Source: Sulfurovaceae bacterium (lineage in GTDB: Bacteria; Campylobacterota; Campylobacteria; Campylobacterales; Sulfurovaceae). Taken from it: 10,152 bases of DNA. Made by a program: the position numbers and the translations under genes. This document shows, in pieces, positions 1 through 7,594 of this stretch. The notes below the pieces were generated by a model. The model was not told the DNA's origin. It saw nothing but the letters and a program-made list of their open reading frames with translations, and made no database searches. How positions within the stretch are numbered: the first letter of the stretch is position 1; each line of letters starts with the position of its first letter. Location of the stretch: positions 9,357 through 19,508 of the forward strand of contig JAOZOG010000017.1 in NCBI GenBank assembly GCA_029933395.1, in the 5' to 3' direction.

Positions 1-1089
1 TCTCCCTTCGTAGAGTGTTTCGCTGCAGGCTTCGTAGCAGATGGCGTTGCGGTATGTTTGGCTGCCCAGCGTGTAGTCTGCGATCGTGCCACTGGCTTGA
101 TAATCCACGGCTCCGTCATAAAAGATTTTGTTGACCCATTTGCTCAGCCATTCGGGCAGAGGATTGGATTCTCCGAAGGGGACAAGTACGACTTTGTCGA
201 CGATCTGCAGTGATCCCTTGTCGAAAATATAGGTGGAGTTTCTTGGGACACCATCATCCCACTTCAGTGCCCCTAATACGATAGAGAGGGATTGAGACTT
301 TTCTTCGAACCACTTCTGCAGTGCTTCCTCTCTGTTGAGAAAGAGCGGAAGTACCGATTCAGGGAAAACGATGATTTTTTTATCGCTCTCTTTTATGGTT
401 TTTTCGATCTCCTGCTTGACCAGGTCGATCTGCATCGTGAGCATTCTGGGGTCCCACTTTGTTTCGATGGGGATATGGGTCGTTACCAGCTTGATCGTCG
501 TGGTGTCGACCGGGTTCTGGGCGTGGGTCGCTTGAGGTTGATAGGCGGCGATCACGATAAAAAGATAGAGGAGATTCCGCTTTGTGATGGCCAGCGCAAC
601 AGCAAGGAGAATGAGTCCGAACTGCCACTTCTCGATCCCGAGGTAACTCTCTACCAACATCAATTCCGGCTTGAACCAGTCGAATCCGAAGGGGTGAAGG
701 TAGCTGGCAGTCAGCAAAAAGAGTGCTTTGGGCCAGACAGAGGAGAGATTGAACTGTTTTTCAATCCACTCGGAGAGCAGCGCCGCAGTCCAGAATAGCA
801 GCGCGTAGATCGCCGCTACCAGCAGGATGCCGATCGGTATCGCCCAGGGAAAACCGTAGAATCTGAAGCTCATCATAATCCACCAGAACCAGAAGATTCC
901 AATGAAAAAACCGCCGGCCATCCACTCTTTGCGATTTGCCGTGAGCAGGAGCCAGAGTGCCAGAAGGGCGAGGATGGTATTGGGCAGGGGGTGGGACCAG
1001 TCTGCCCAGGCGAGATAGAGGAAGGCAGAGGCTGTGAGCGCAATGAAAAAGCCTCTTGTTAGCCAAAAGCTGGTAATATAACTGCTCAT
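1..1089 (-). CDS. lnt: Apolipoprotein N-acyltransferase, 3' end outside window
   Basis: Lnt transfers an acyl chain from phospholipid to the N-terminal cysteine of apolipoproteins, the last step of lipoprotein maturation, at the periplasmic side of the inner membrane. Reading the minus strand from ATG 1089-1087 gives 363 codons with no stop before the window edge. Residues 1-185 are rich in hydrophobic and aromatic segments (several membrane helices). From about 196 a nitrilase-like domain follows, and the three expected catalytic residues are visible: Glu244 in FPESVLPLF, Lys299 in DKVVLVPFGE and Cys351 in NAICYEAC. The usual family length is a little over 400 residues, so roughly 50-80 residues, including the last membrane helix, lie outside. 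Its start is 29 bases from that of yajC on the other strand, the head-to-head order I recall from Campylobacter. The Shine-Dalgarno sequence is weak (GTAG only). The family call is firm; the start is fairly sure. Confidence 0.93.
   Translation of the reverse strand, partial: MSSYITSFWLTRGFFIALTASAFLYLAWADWSHPLPNTILALLALWLLLTANRKEWMAGGFFIGIFWFWWIMMSFRFYGFPWAIPIGILLVAAIYALLFWTAALLSEWIEKQFNLSSVWPKALFLLTASYLHPFGFDWFKPELMLVESYLGIEKWQFGLILLAVALAITKRNLLYLFIVIAAYQPQATHAQNPVDTTTIKLVTTHIPIETKWDPRMLTMQIDLVKQEIEKTIKESDKKIIVFPESVLPLFLNREEALQKWFEEKSQSLSIVLGALKWDDGVPRNSTYIFDKGSLQIVDKVVLVPFGESNPLPEWLSKWVNKIFYDGAVDYQASGTIADYTLGSQTYRNAICYEACSETLYEGR
1056..1082 (+). promoter_or_regulatory. Possible promoter for the yajC-secDF operon
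   Basis: TTGTTA (1056-1061) and TATAAC (1077-1082) are separated by 15 bases, a bit short for sigma-70, and an overlapping TAATAT (1074-1079) follows TGG. The site lies inside the 5' coding part of lnt on the opposite strand, which is where a yajC promoter must be if one exists, because only 29 bases separate the two starts. Campylobacterota promoters often lack a clear -35 box. Read by eye only. Confidence 0.3.
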
Positions 1090-1118
1090 TTCAAATCTAC
1101 TACCCACAAAGGATTCCT

Positions 1119-1397
1119 ATGGAAGCAGGAGCAGCACAATTTCTCCCACTGATTATTTTATTCGCGATTTTTTACTTTTTGATCATCAGACCGCAGCAAA
1201 AACAGCAGAAAGCACATCGCGAAATGCTGGAAAGTCTCACCAAGGGTGACAAGATCGTCACAACGGGGGGATTGATCGCCGAGATCGTCAAAACTGAAGA
1301 TGATTTTATCAAAATCAAACTAAATGATTCCGTAATCGTTAGACTCGACCGGGCATTTGTCAGCAAAAAGGTTGAAGCCGGCAATGAAAACGCTTAA
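1119..1397 (+). CDS. yajC: Sec translocon accessory protein YajC
   Basis: YajC is a small single-span inner-membrane protein that associates with SecD-SecF and the SecYEG channel. The 92-residue product has the family pattern: a short N-terminal stretch, one hydrophobic helix at about residues 7-23, then the hallmark IRPQQKQQK at 22-30, followed by a charged cytoplasmic domain with GDKIVTTGG (43-51), which matches the conserved YajC core. Length is normal for the family. ATG 1119 is preceded by AAAGGA at 1108-1113. The last 14 bases overlap the start of secD, implying translational coupling. The position directly before secD-secF supports the call. Confidence 0.96.
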   Translation: MEAGAAQFLPLIILFAIFYFLIIRPQQKQQKAHREMLESLTKGDKIVTTGGLIAEIVKTEDDFIKIKLNDSVIVRLDRAFVSKKVEAGNENA

Positions 1398-2949
1398 TTA
1401 CCGCATTGTTATTTTCGCTTTTGCGCTGATTTTTGGGGTGGTATTTTCCATCCCCTCTTTGATTCAGAGTGAAAGCGGCAAGAAGATAACATTGGGATTG
1501 GATCTCCAGGGGGGGCTGCATATGCTTCTGGGAGTCAAGACCGATGAGGCGGTCAAGTCCCGTGTCAAATCGATCGCGGCGTCATTGAAATATATTTTCG
1601 ATGACAATGATATCATTTTCGATGATCTCAAGATCGAGGGTGATACTGTCCGTTTCGAACTTCTGGATGAAGAGGATGTATCCAAGGCACAAAAGCTTGT
1701 CAAAGAGGAGCTGGAGGGTACGACGCTGACACATGACGGTCTGCTGTTTACGGTCAGTCTCACACCCGAAGAGGTGGTGCGTACCAAGAAAAACGCTATC
1801 TCTCAGGCTGTCGATACGATCCGAAACCGTCTGGACCAGTTCGGTCTGGCGGAGCCTACAGTAGCCAAGCAGGGCGAGGACAAGATCCTCGTAGAGGTGC
1901 CGGGCATCAAGACGCCTGAGCAGGAGCAGCGTATCCGCGAGCTGATCGCAAGAGCGGCACATCTGCAGATGATGGCAGTGGATGAAGATCGCGCGGCCAG
2001 AGTCAATACGATGAGCCCCGCCGAAGCGAAAAAGTACGGAGACGTGATCCTCCCCGATGTCAAGACGGGAGAGAAATACCTGCTGCGTCAGATCCCGATC
2101 CTGGACGGATCGATGCTGACCGATGCAAAAGTCGGTTTCGACAAAAATAACCAGCCGGTGATCAACTTCGTGCTCAATGGGCAGGGTGGACGTATCTTTG
2201 GTGATTTCTCGGGAAAAAATGTCGGGAAACGTATGGCTGTCGTATTGGACAACAAAGTCTATTCCGCTCCGGTGATTCGTGAGCGGATCGGCGGCGGACG
2301 GGGACAGATCTCCGGAAACTTTACGGTACCCGAAGCACATGATGTCGCGATCGCACTGCGAAGCGGCGCACTGCTGGCACCGGTTTATGTGATGGAAAAA
2401 CGAAGTGTCGGTCCCAGTCTGGGTGCGGACAGTATCAAAGCGAGTTCGATGGCTCTGGGGCTTGGATTTATTCTGGTCGTCATCTTCATGGTGCTCTACT
2501 ATGGTGCGGCAGGCGTTGTCGCCGATATCGCACTGGTCGCCAACCTCTTTTTGATTCTGGCCATCATGTCGCTCTTTGGTGCGACGTTGACACTGCCGGG
2601 AATGGCGGGTATCGTCCTGACGGTCGGTATGGCAGTCGATGCCAACGTCATCATCACCGAACGGATACGGGAGTTGCTGCATAGCGGCAACTCGGTCGCC
2701 AAATCGATCGAGCGGGGGTATGACAATGCCTTTACCGCGATCTGGGATGCAAATGTCACGACACTGATCGCGGCGGTCGTCCTCTATGCCTACGGTACCG
2801 GCCCCATCAAAGGATTTGCTTTGACGATGAGTATCGGTATCCTGGCATCGATGCTGACGGCGATCCTGGGAACGCATGGTATCTACCAGTGGCTGTTGCC
2901 AAAAATTGACCATAAGCGGCTCAATTTCTGGTTTGGAATCAAGGCTTAG
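1384..2949 (+). CDS. secD: Protein translocase subunit SecD
   Basis: SecD, with SecF, is an RND-type inner-membrane complex that uses the proton motive force to pull exported proteins from SecYEG on the periplasmic side. The 521-residue product shows one N-terminal helix (about 7-25), the conserved LGLDLQGGLHMLLGV (37-51), a large periplasmic domain to about 340, and five C-terminal helices between about 355 and 500. VGMAVDANVIITERIRE (414-430) is the signature helix that holds the acidic residue implicated in proton coupling (Asp419). I chose ATG 1384 (MKTLNYRIVI) because it places the first helix directly at the N-terminus as in the family; an in-frame TTG at 1357 would add nine residues lying within yajC. 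The start overlaps yajC by 14 bases, with AAAAAGG upstream at 1365-1371. Length matches Campylobacterota homologues as I remember them. Confidence 0.97.
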   Translation: MKTLNYRIVIFAFALIFGVVFSIPSLIQSESGKKITLGLDLQGGLHMLLGVKTDEAVKSRVKSIAASLKYIFDDNDIIFDDLKIEGDTVRFELLDEEDVSKAQKLVKEELEGTTLTHDGLLFTVSLTPEEVVRTKKNAISQAVDTIRNRLDQFGLAEPTVAKQGEDKILVEVPGIKTPEQEQRIRELIARAAHLQMMAVDEDRAARVNTMSPAEAKKYGDVILPDVKTGEKYLLRQIPILDGSMLTDAKVGFDKNNQPVINFVLNGQGGRIFGDFSGKNVGKRMAVVLDNKVYSAPVIRERIGGGRGQISGNFTVPEAHDVAIALRSGALLAPVYVMEKRSVGPSLGADSIKASSMALGLGFILVVIFMVLYYGAAGVVADIALVANLFLILAIMSLFGATLTLPGMAGIVLTVGMAVDANVIITERIRELLHSGNSVAKSIERGYDNAFTAIWDANVTTLIAAVVLYAYGTGPIKGFALTMSIGILASMLTAILGTHGIYQWLLPKIDHKRLNFWFGIKA

Positions 2950-2952
2950 GAG
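2948..2952 (+). promoter_or_regulatory. Shine-Dalgarno of secF overlapping the secD stop
   Basis: AGGAG begins within the TAG stop codon of secD (2947-2949) and lies five bases before ATG 2958. Ribosomes finishing secD would sit on the secF initiation site, which fits the equal production expected of two partners in one complex. Confidence 0.7.
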
Positions 2953-2957
2953 AAGAG

Positions 2958-3929
2958 ATGGAACTATTTAAATACGAAGAACCGATTCAGTTTATGAAAC
3001 AGAGCAAGCGTTTTGGCTTGCTCTCGCTGGTGGTTGTGTTTCTCTCTTTGGGGCTTTTGTTTACCAAGGGATTCAATTACGGAATCGACTTTGCGGGTGG
3101 TACGCTCATCCAGGTCAAATATGAAGGAAAAGCGCCGCTCAAAAAAGTCAGGGATGTACTCAAGACAGAAGAGAAGTACAAAGCTGCAAGTGTGACCTAT
3201 TTTGGCAGTGACGATGAGATCGTTATCCGAACCAAAAATGCCTCGGGAGCAGTCGGCGAAGATGTGGGTGATGAGATACGGAGCCTGTTGAAAGATACAG
3301 GTGCTTTCACTGTGCGTCGTGTCGATATGGTCGGTCCCAAAATCGGAGATGAGCTCAAGGAGAAAGGATTGATGGCGATGATCCTGGCGATTATCGGCAT
3401 CCTGATCTATGTCTCTTTCCGATTCGAATGGCGTTTTGCCCTGGCCTCGGTGATGGCATTGATTCACGATGTGACGATCGCGATGGGCGCGATCGTGCTT
3501 TTCAATGTCGAGGTCAATCTCGATATTCTCGCGGCACTGCTGACGATCCTGGGATATTCACTCAACGATACAATCATCGTATTCGACCGTATCCGTGAAG
3601 GGATCCGGACGATCAAAAATCCCGATCTGGGTGGCATCATCGATGAGTCGGTGACACGAACACTCTCTCGAACCACCTTGACCTCTCTGACCACCTTCTT
3701 CGTGGTCTTTACTCTCTGGATGTTTGGCGGAGAGATTATTCATGGCTTTGGCTTTACGCTGCTGGTCGGTATCATCGTGGGAACCTACTCTTCTATCTTC
3801 GTCGCGTCACCGATCCTGCTCTGGCTTGGATTTGATGTGAAGGGCTTCAGGCACAAAGAGGCAGAGAAGCTCAAGAGAGAGAAAGAGAAAGAGAAGATGC
3901 GTGCGATGTATGAGCAGGGAACAATCTAG
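2958..3929 (+). CDS. secF: Protein translocase subunit SecF
   Basis: SecF is the partner of SecD in the RND-type complex that drives late protein export. The 323-residue product has a first helix at about 20-37, then YGIDFAGGTLIQV (41-53), the SecF counterpart of the SecD LGLDLQGG motif, a small periplasmic domain, and five helices from about 137 to 290. LGYSLNDTIIVFDRIRE (198-214) is the diagnostic SecF motif. The sequence ends in a strongly charged cytoplasmic tail (298-316, mostly Lys, Glu and Arg) encoded by a purine-rich tract. It starts 8 bases after secD stops and uses a strong AGGAG. Length is normal for a stand-alone SecF, so secD and secF are separate here rather than fused. Confidence 0.97.
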   Translation: MELFKYEEPIQFMKQSKRFGLLSLVVVFLSLGLLFTKGFNYGIDFAGGTLIQVKYEGKAPLKKVRDVLKTEEKYKAASVTYFGSDDEIVIRTKNASGAVGEDVGDEIRSLLKDTGAFTVRRVDMVGPKIGDELKEKGLMAMILAIIGILIYVSFRFEWRFALASVMALIHDVTIAMGAIVLFNVEVNLDILAALLTILGYSLNDTIIVFDRIREGIRTIKNPDLGGIIDESVTRTLSRTTLTSLTTFFVVFTLWMFGGEIIHGFGFTLLVGIIVGTYSSIFVASPILLWLGFDVKGFRHKEAEKLKREKEKEKMRAMYEQGTI

Positions 3930-3950
3930 GTGAATATTTTTCTTTTGCAT

Positions 3951-3957
3951 AAGGAGG
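3951..3957 (+). promoter_or_regulatory. Strong Shine-Dalgarno before the small membrane protein
   Basis: AAGGAGG is a near-perfect anti-16S match, four bases before ATG 3962. It is the strongest ribosome site in the first half of the window together with that of secF, which supports real translation of the short downstream gene. Confidence 0.7.
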
Positions 3958-3961
3958 GAAG

Positions 3962-4300
3962 ATGAAGTGGGGTAAGGTTTTTTATATCTTTTTTACCCTG
4001 ATGAGCTTGACGACCAGTGCAGCTTTTCTGTATGAAAACTCACTGCTGGCACTCTTTATTGCGGGAAGTGTCAATATGGTCTCTACGATACTCAAAGTAG
4101 GGGTGAGAAATATTCTCTCAGCAGAACTGCTGGCCGGATCGCTGGTGGCTGACCTGCATCTGATCCCGGCATTTTTTGCGATGAAGTTTTTCGATTCGGA
4201 TACGATCGCCGTCGGTTTGGTCATCGGTGCAGTGATCGCCAATGTCTATACCCTGATCATCTCCATGATCGAAAGTGCCAAAGAGAAAGAGGATTTCTGA
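3962..4300 (+). CDS. Small four-helix membrane protein, probably DUF6394 family
   Basis: Function unknown. The 112-residue product is almost wholly membrane-embedded, with predicted helices at about 6-24, 28-45, 57-76 and 80-104 and a short charged C-terminus (SAKEKEDF). Between helices 2 and 3 lies a loop with Lys45, Arg49 and Glu55, and Asp64 and His66 sit in SLVADLHLIPAF (60-71), polar residues inside an otherwise hydrophobic stretch that could be functional. From memory it resembles a Campylobacterota family named DUF6394, commonly found next to secF; this was not checked. It starts 32 bases after secF with a strong AAGGAGG and ends 31 bases before ovoA, so it belongs to the same run. A role in or near the Sec machinery is only suggested by position. 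Confidence 0.85.
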   Translation: MKWGKVFYIFFTLMSLTTSAAFLYENSLLALFIAGSVNMVSTILKVGVRNILSAELLAGSLVADLHLIPAFFAMKFFDSDTIAVGLVIGAVIANVYTLIISMIESAKEKEDF

Positions 4301-4318
4301 TCCTCGCATCAAGAAACA

Positions 4319-4326
4319 AGGTGAGT
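4319..4326 (+). promoter_or_regulatory. Shine-Dalgarno that sets the ovoA start
   Basis: AGGTGAG-type sequence (AAGGTGAG) lies five bases before ATG 4332. It supports that start over an in-frame GTG at 4275 inside the preceding gene. Confidence 0.5.
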
Positions 4327-4331
4327 GTGAG

Positions 4332-6440
4332 ATGAAAAAACCCCCTCTTCGTATCCCCGAACTTTCCGGTGAAAATGTCGAGGAGAAACGCTCCGAGATC
4401 AAAGCCTATTTCAATCTGGTCTATGAGCGATATGAATCACTCTTCAGACTTCTGGCAGATGAGAAAGCCTACTATATCAAAGCGGACTCCCTCCGCCACC
4501 CCCTGATTTTTTACTACGGCCATACGGCCACCTTTTTTATCAACAAACTCAAATTGGCGAAAATCATTGATAATCGTATCGATGCAAGACTGGAGTCACT
4601 CTTCGCGGTCGGTGTCGATGAGATGAGCTGGGATGACCTGGATGAGAAGCGTTATGAGTGGCCGACGCTGGCAGAGACGCAAAACTACCGTGATCGTCTC
4701 AAGATTCTCGTCAATGAGCTGATCGATACACTGCCGCTTTCTCTGCCGATCACAGAGGAGTCTCCATGGTGGGTCATCCTGATGGGGGTCGAGCACGAAA
4801 ATATCCATGTCGAGACCTCTTCGGTTTTGATCCGGCAGCTGCCGCTCGATCTTGTCCGCTCTTCCGGGGAGTGGTCTCTCTGTCCCGAGTCTGGTAATGC
4901 ACCGGAAAACCGTCTGCTGGATCTTCCGGGCGGATTGGTTTCGCTGGGAAAATCCAGGCGCTCAAAGCTCTATGGCTGGGATAATGAATATGGAAATCAC
5001 CAGAGTCATATTCCTCCATTCAAGGCATCCAGATACCTCGTTTCACACGCGGAGTTTTTGCCTTTTGTCGAAGAGGGCGGTTATCGGGAAGCGCGTTTCT
5101 GGGATAAAGAAGGAGATGCCTGGAGGCTCTTCGCAAATGTCTCTGCCCCGACCTTTTGGGTAGAGAAAGAGGGAAAGTATCTTCTGCGAACCCTGAGCCG
5201 GGAGATACCGCTGCCGATGAACTGGCCTGTCGAGGTCAATTTCCACGAAGCGAGTGCCTTCTGTCGCTGGCTCTCTGAAAAAAGAGGCAAAACGATTACA
5301 CTTCCGACAGAAGATGAGTATATGCACCTCAGAGAGATATCAGGGGTTCCCCGGCTCCTCGAATGGGGAGAGAAGGCACCGGCCAATATCGATCTGGAGT
5401 ATTACGCCTCTTCGGTACCGATCGATCGCTTCAGGCACGGAGAGTTTTATGATGTGATCGGCAATGTCTGGCAATGGAGCCGTACCCCGATTTACCCTTT
5501 CGAAGGCTTCAAGGTCCATCCGATCTATGATGACTTTACCGTGCCGACATTTGACGGCAAACATAACCTGATCAAGGGTGGCTCCTGGGCAAGCTGCGGC
5601 AATCTGGCTACAGCACAGAGCCGCTATGCCTTCCGGCGGCACTTCTTCCAGCATGCCGGATTCCGCTATGTGGAGAGCCGGTACGAAGAGAGTGTCGAAA
5701 CGAACAGTTACGAGAGTGATGCCCTGATTTCGCAGTATTGCCATTTTGGCTGGGGAGAGAGCTATTTCGATATCCCCAACTATCCGGCGGAATGTGCCCA
5801 ATTGGCTCTGGCGTACATGAAAGAGAAGCCGCGACGCAGAGCACTGGACCTTGGCTGCGCGATCGGACGGAGCAGTTTTGAGCTGGCGCGGGGTTTTGAA
5901 GAGGTTATCGGCATCGATTTTTCCACACGCTTTATCCGGCATGCGCAACAGATGAAAGAGTCTGGATTGTTGCGCTATGCCCTGCCGGTCGAGGGTGAGC
6001 TGGAGGCGTTTTATGAAGTCCGATTGGCTGACTTCGGTCTGGAAGAGATGCGGGAGAAGGTTGCGTTCTGGCAAGGGGATGCCTGCAATCTCAAGGCACA
6101 CTTTCGGGGATATGATCTGATCTTCGCGGGCAATCTGCTCGACAGGCTTTATGATCCCAGGAAGTTTCTGGAGTCGCTCTATGACCGTCTCCATCCGGGC
6201 GGCCTGCTGATTCTTGCTTCTCCCTATAGCTGGCAGGAGGAGTCGACACCCAGGGAGCGCTGGATCGGAGGCTTCAAGAGGGATGGTGAAAATTTCACGA
6301 CGCTCGATGGCCTCAAAGAGATTCTGGAGCCGGGATTCACTCTGCTGGAGACAAAAGATATCCCTTTTGTTATCCGTGAAACTGCCAGAAAATTTCAGCA
6401 TACGATTGCGGAGATGAGTGTATGGGAGAGAGGACGATGA
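4332..6440 (+). CDS. ovoA: OvoA: 5-histidylcysteine sulfoxide synthase fused to 4-mercaptohistidine N-methyltransferase
   Basis: OvoA is a non-haem iron enzyme that uses O2 to join cysteine to carbon 5 of histidine as a sulfoxide, the first step of ovothiol A synthesis; its C-terminal domain later N-methylates 5-thiohistidine with SAM. The 702 residues show three regions. A DinB-like N-terminal domain carries the probable iron ligands His64 (FYYGHTA) and His155/His159 (EHENIHVET). An FGE-sulfatase-like domain (about 195-450) ends in KGGSWASCGN and RRHFFQHAGFRYV. A Rossmann methyltransferase (about 470-702) has the SAM motif ALDLGCAIGRS (504-514) and VIGIDFS (525-531). Full family length with no break. 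EgtB is the main alternative, but EgtB usually lacks the fused methyltransferase and acts on trimethylated histidine. ATG 4332 is preferred over GTG 4275 because of its ribosome site. The stop overlaps the ovoB start. Confidence 0.93.
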   Translation: MKKPPLRIPELSGENVEEKRSEIKAYFNLVYERYESLFRLLADEKAYYIKADSLRHPLIFYYGHTATFFINKLKLAKIIDNRIDARLESLFAVGVDEMSWDDLDEKRYEWPTLAETQNYRDRLKILVNELIDTLPLSLPITEESPWWVILMGVEHENIHVETSSVLIRQLPLDLVRSSGEWSLCPESGNAPENRLLDLPGGLVSLGKSRRSKLYGWDNEYGNHQSHIPPFKASRYLVSHAEFLPFVEEGGYREARFWDKEGDAWRLFANVSAPTFWVEKEGKYLLRTLSREIPLPMNWPVEVNFHEASAFCRWLSEKRGKTITLPTEDEYMHLREISGVPRLLEWGEKAPANIDLEYYASSVPIDRFRHGEFYDVIGNVWQWSRTPIYPFEGFKVHPIYDDFTVPTFDGKHNLIKGGSWASCGNLATAQSRYAFRRHFFQHAGFRYVESRYEESVETNSYESDALISQYCHFGWGESYFDIPNYPAECAQLALAYMKEKPRRRALDLGCAIGRSSFELARGFEEVIGIDFSTRFIRHAQQMKESGLLRYALPVEGELEAFYEVRLADFGLEEMREKVAFWQGDACNLKAHFRGYDLIFAGNLLDRLYDPRKFLESLYDRLHPGGLLILASPYSWQEESTPRERWIGGFKRDGENFTTLDGLKEILEPGFTLLETKDIPFVIRETARKFQHTIAEMSVWERGR

Positions 6441-7594
6441 CTTTCACGGCTATCGATCGCAGCAATACCTATGCAGTCAAGTGGGAGGAGTGGAAGAGCC
6501 GATTTGGTACAGAGGATCTATTGCCGCTCTGGGTAGCGGATATGGATCTGGCATCTCCTCCGACTGTCCAGAAGGCGATGATCGATCGCGCGAAACATCC
6601 CATCTATGGTTATACGATCTATCCTGAAGTTTATTACGATGCCATATATCTCTGGATGAAGGAGCGGTTTGCCTGGGAAGTCGAGAGAGAGTGGATCGTG
6701 CCGGCGTATGGTGTCGTGTCTTCGATTCACTTCTCGATCGAAGCATTGACGCAGCCGGGAGAGGGTGTCATCGTCCAGACACCGATCTATCCGCCCTTTA
6801 TGGCTTCAGTCCATAAACATCGGAGAAAACTGCTCGAAAACAGACTGCTCTACCGGGAGGGGAAGTATGGGATCGATTTTGAAGATTTCGAAGCCAAAGC
6901 GAAGGAGGCGAAACTCTTTCTGCTCTGCTCCCCCCACAATCCTACAGGAAGAGTATGGGATCAAGAAGAGTTGGATCGAATGATTACGATCTGCAGGGAA
7001 AACGGTGTGAAGATCGTATCGGATGAAATTCACTCGGATATGGTTTACGAGAAGCAGCATCATATTATGGCTTCTCTCGCACCGGAATCGACGATCTTTC
7101 TCAATGCACCCTCCAAGACTTTCAATGTTGCGGGACTCAATACCTCCTATGCGATCATTCCCGACAAACGGCTGCGCAAAGCCTATCTCAACAAACAGCG
7201 CAAGGCGGGCCTGGGTGACGGAAACCCCTTTGGCATCGAAGCACTGATCGCGGCATACGCCTCTGCGCAATCCTGGCTGGAGGAACTAAAAAAATATCTA
7301 AAAAACAATATTAGTTTCGTCAATGAATTTATAGCGTATCACAAACTCGCTATCATTCCTGTCAAAACAGAAGCGACATTTCTGATCTGGCTGGATTGCC
7401 GGGGGCTGGGAATGGATGACAAGGCACTGCAGGCATTTTTTATCAAAGAGGCGAGACTGGGACTCAACAGCGGTGTGAGTTTTGGCGAGGCTGGGAGTGG
7501 TTTTATGCGCCTGAATGTCGGTACATCAAGTGAAGTAGTGGAAGAGGCAATGAAGAGATTGTTCGATGCATATAAGAAGAGAGAGGTAAGATGA
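6437..7594 (+). CDS. ovoB: OvoB: PLP-dependent MalY/PatB-type C-S lyase
   Basis: A fold-type I PLP enzyme of the MalY/PatB cystathionine beta-lyase group, 385 residues, normal length. Seen: the family N-terminus FTAIDRSNTYAVKW with LLPLWVADMDLASPP (28-42), SPHNPTGRVWD (165-175), the PLP-contacting Asp in VSDEIHSDM (194-202), the Schiff-base Lys227 in NAPSKTFNVAGL (223-234), and a C-terminal Arg in MRLNVGTS (357-364) expected to bind the substrate carboxylate. On its own this would be a generic C-S lyase; coupling to ovoA makes OvoB, which cleaves the histidylcysteine sulfoxide to 5-thiohistidine, the most likely role. ATG 6437 overlaps the ovoA stop as ATGA and has GGGAGAGAGGA just upstream; an in-frame ATG at 6422 lacks this site and extends past the family N-terminus. 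Codons 280-300 are unusually AT-rich. Could also work as a general cystathionine beta-lyase. Confidence 0.85.
   Translation: MTFTAIDRSNTYAVKWEEWKSRFGTEDLLPLWVADMDLASPPTVQKAMIDRAKHPIYGYTIYPEVYYDAIYLWMKERFAWEVEREWIVPAYGVVSSIHFSIEALTQPGEGVIVQTPIYPPFMASVHKHRRKLLENRLLYREGKYGIDFEDFEAKAKEAKLFLLCSPHNPTGRVWDQEELDRMITICRENGVKIVSDEIHSDMVYEKQHHIMASLAPESTIFLNAPSKTFNVAGLNTSYAIIPDKRLRKAYLNKQRKAGLGDGNPFGIEALIAAYASAQSWLEELKKYLKNNISFVNEFIAYHKLAIIPVKTEATFLIWLDCRGLGMDDKALQAFFIKEARLGLNSGVSFGEAGSGFMRLNVGTSSEVVEEAMKRLFDAYKKREVR

Noticed and set aside
292..798. 168-codon plus-strand open frame at the left end
   Set aside because: It is opposite lnt, which has intact catalytic motifs in continuous frame from 1089 to the window edge; the plus-strand product has no recognisable feature.
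1357..1383. TTG-initiated N-terminal extension of secD
   Set aside because: It lies within yajC and adds residues before a normal SecD N-terminus; ATG 1384 fits the family better.
1582..2913. 443-codon open frame on the minus strand opposite secD
   Set aside because: It is antisense to an unambiguous secD, its translation is rich in Asp, His, Arg and Gln with no recognisable domain, and it is explained by the codon bias of secD.
4275..4331. GTG-initiated N-terminal extension of ovoA
   Set aside because: It overlaps the end of the small membrane gene, adds a basic stretch unlike OvoA, and the Shine-Dalgarno at 4319-4326 points to ATG 4332.
5340..6401. 353-codon open frame on the minus strand opposite ovoA
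   Set aside because: Fully antisense to the well-supported ovoA, with no ribosome site or recognisable motif.
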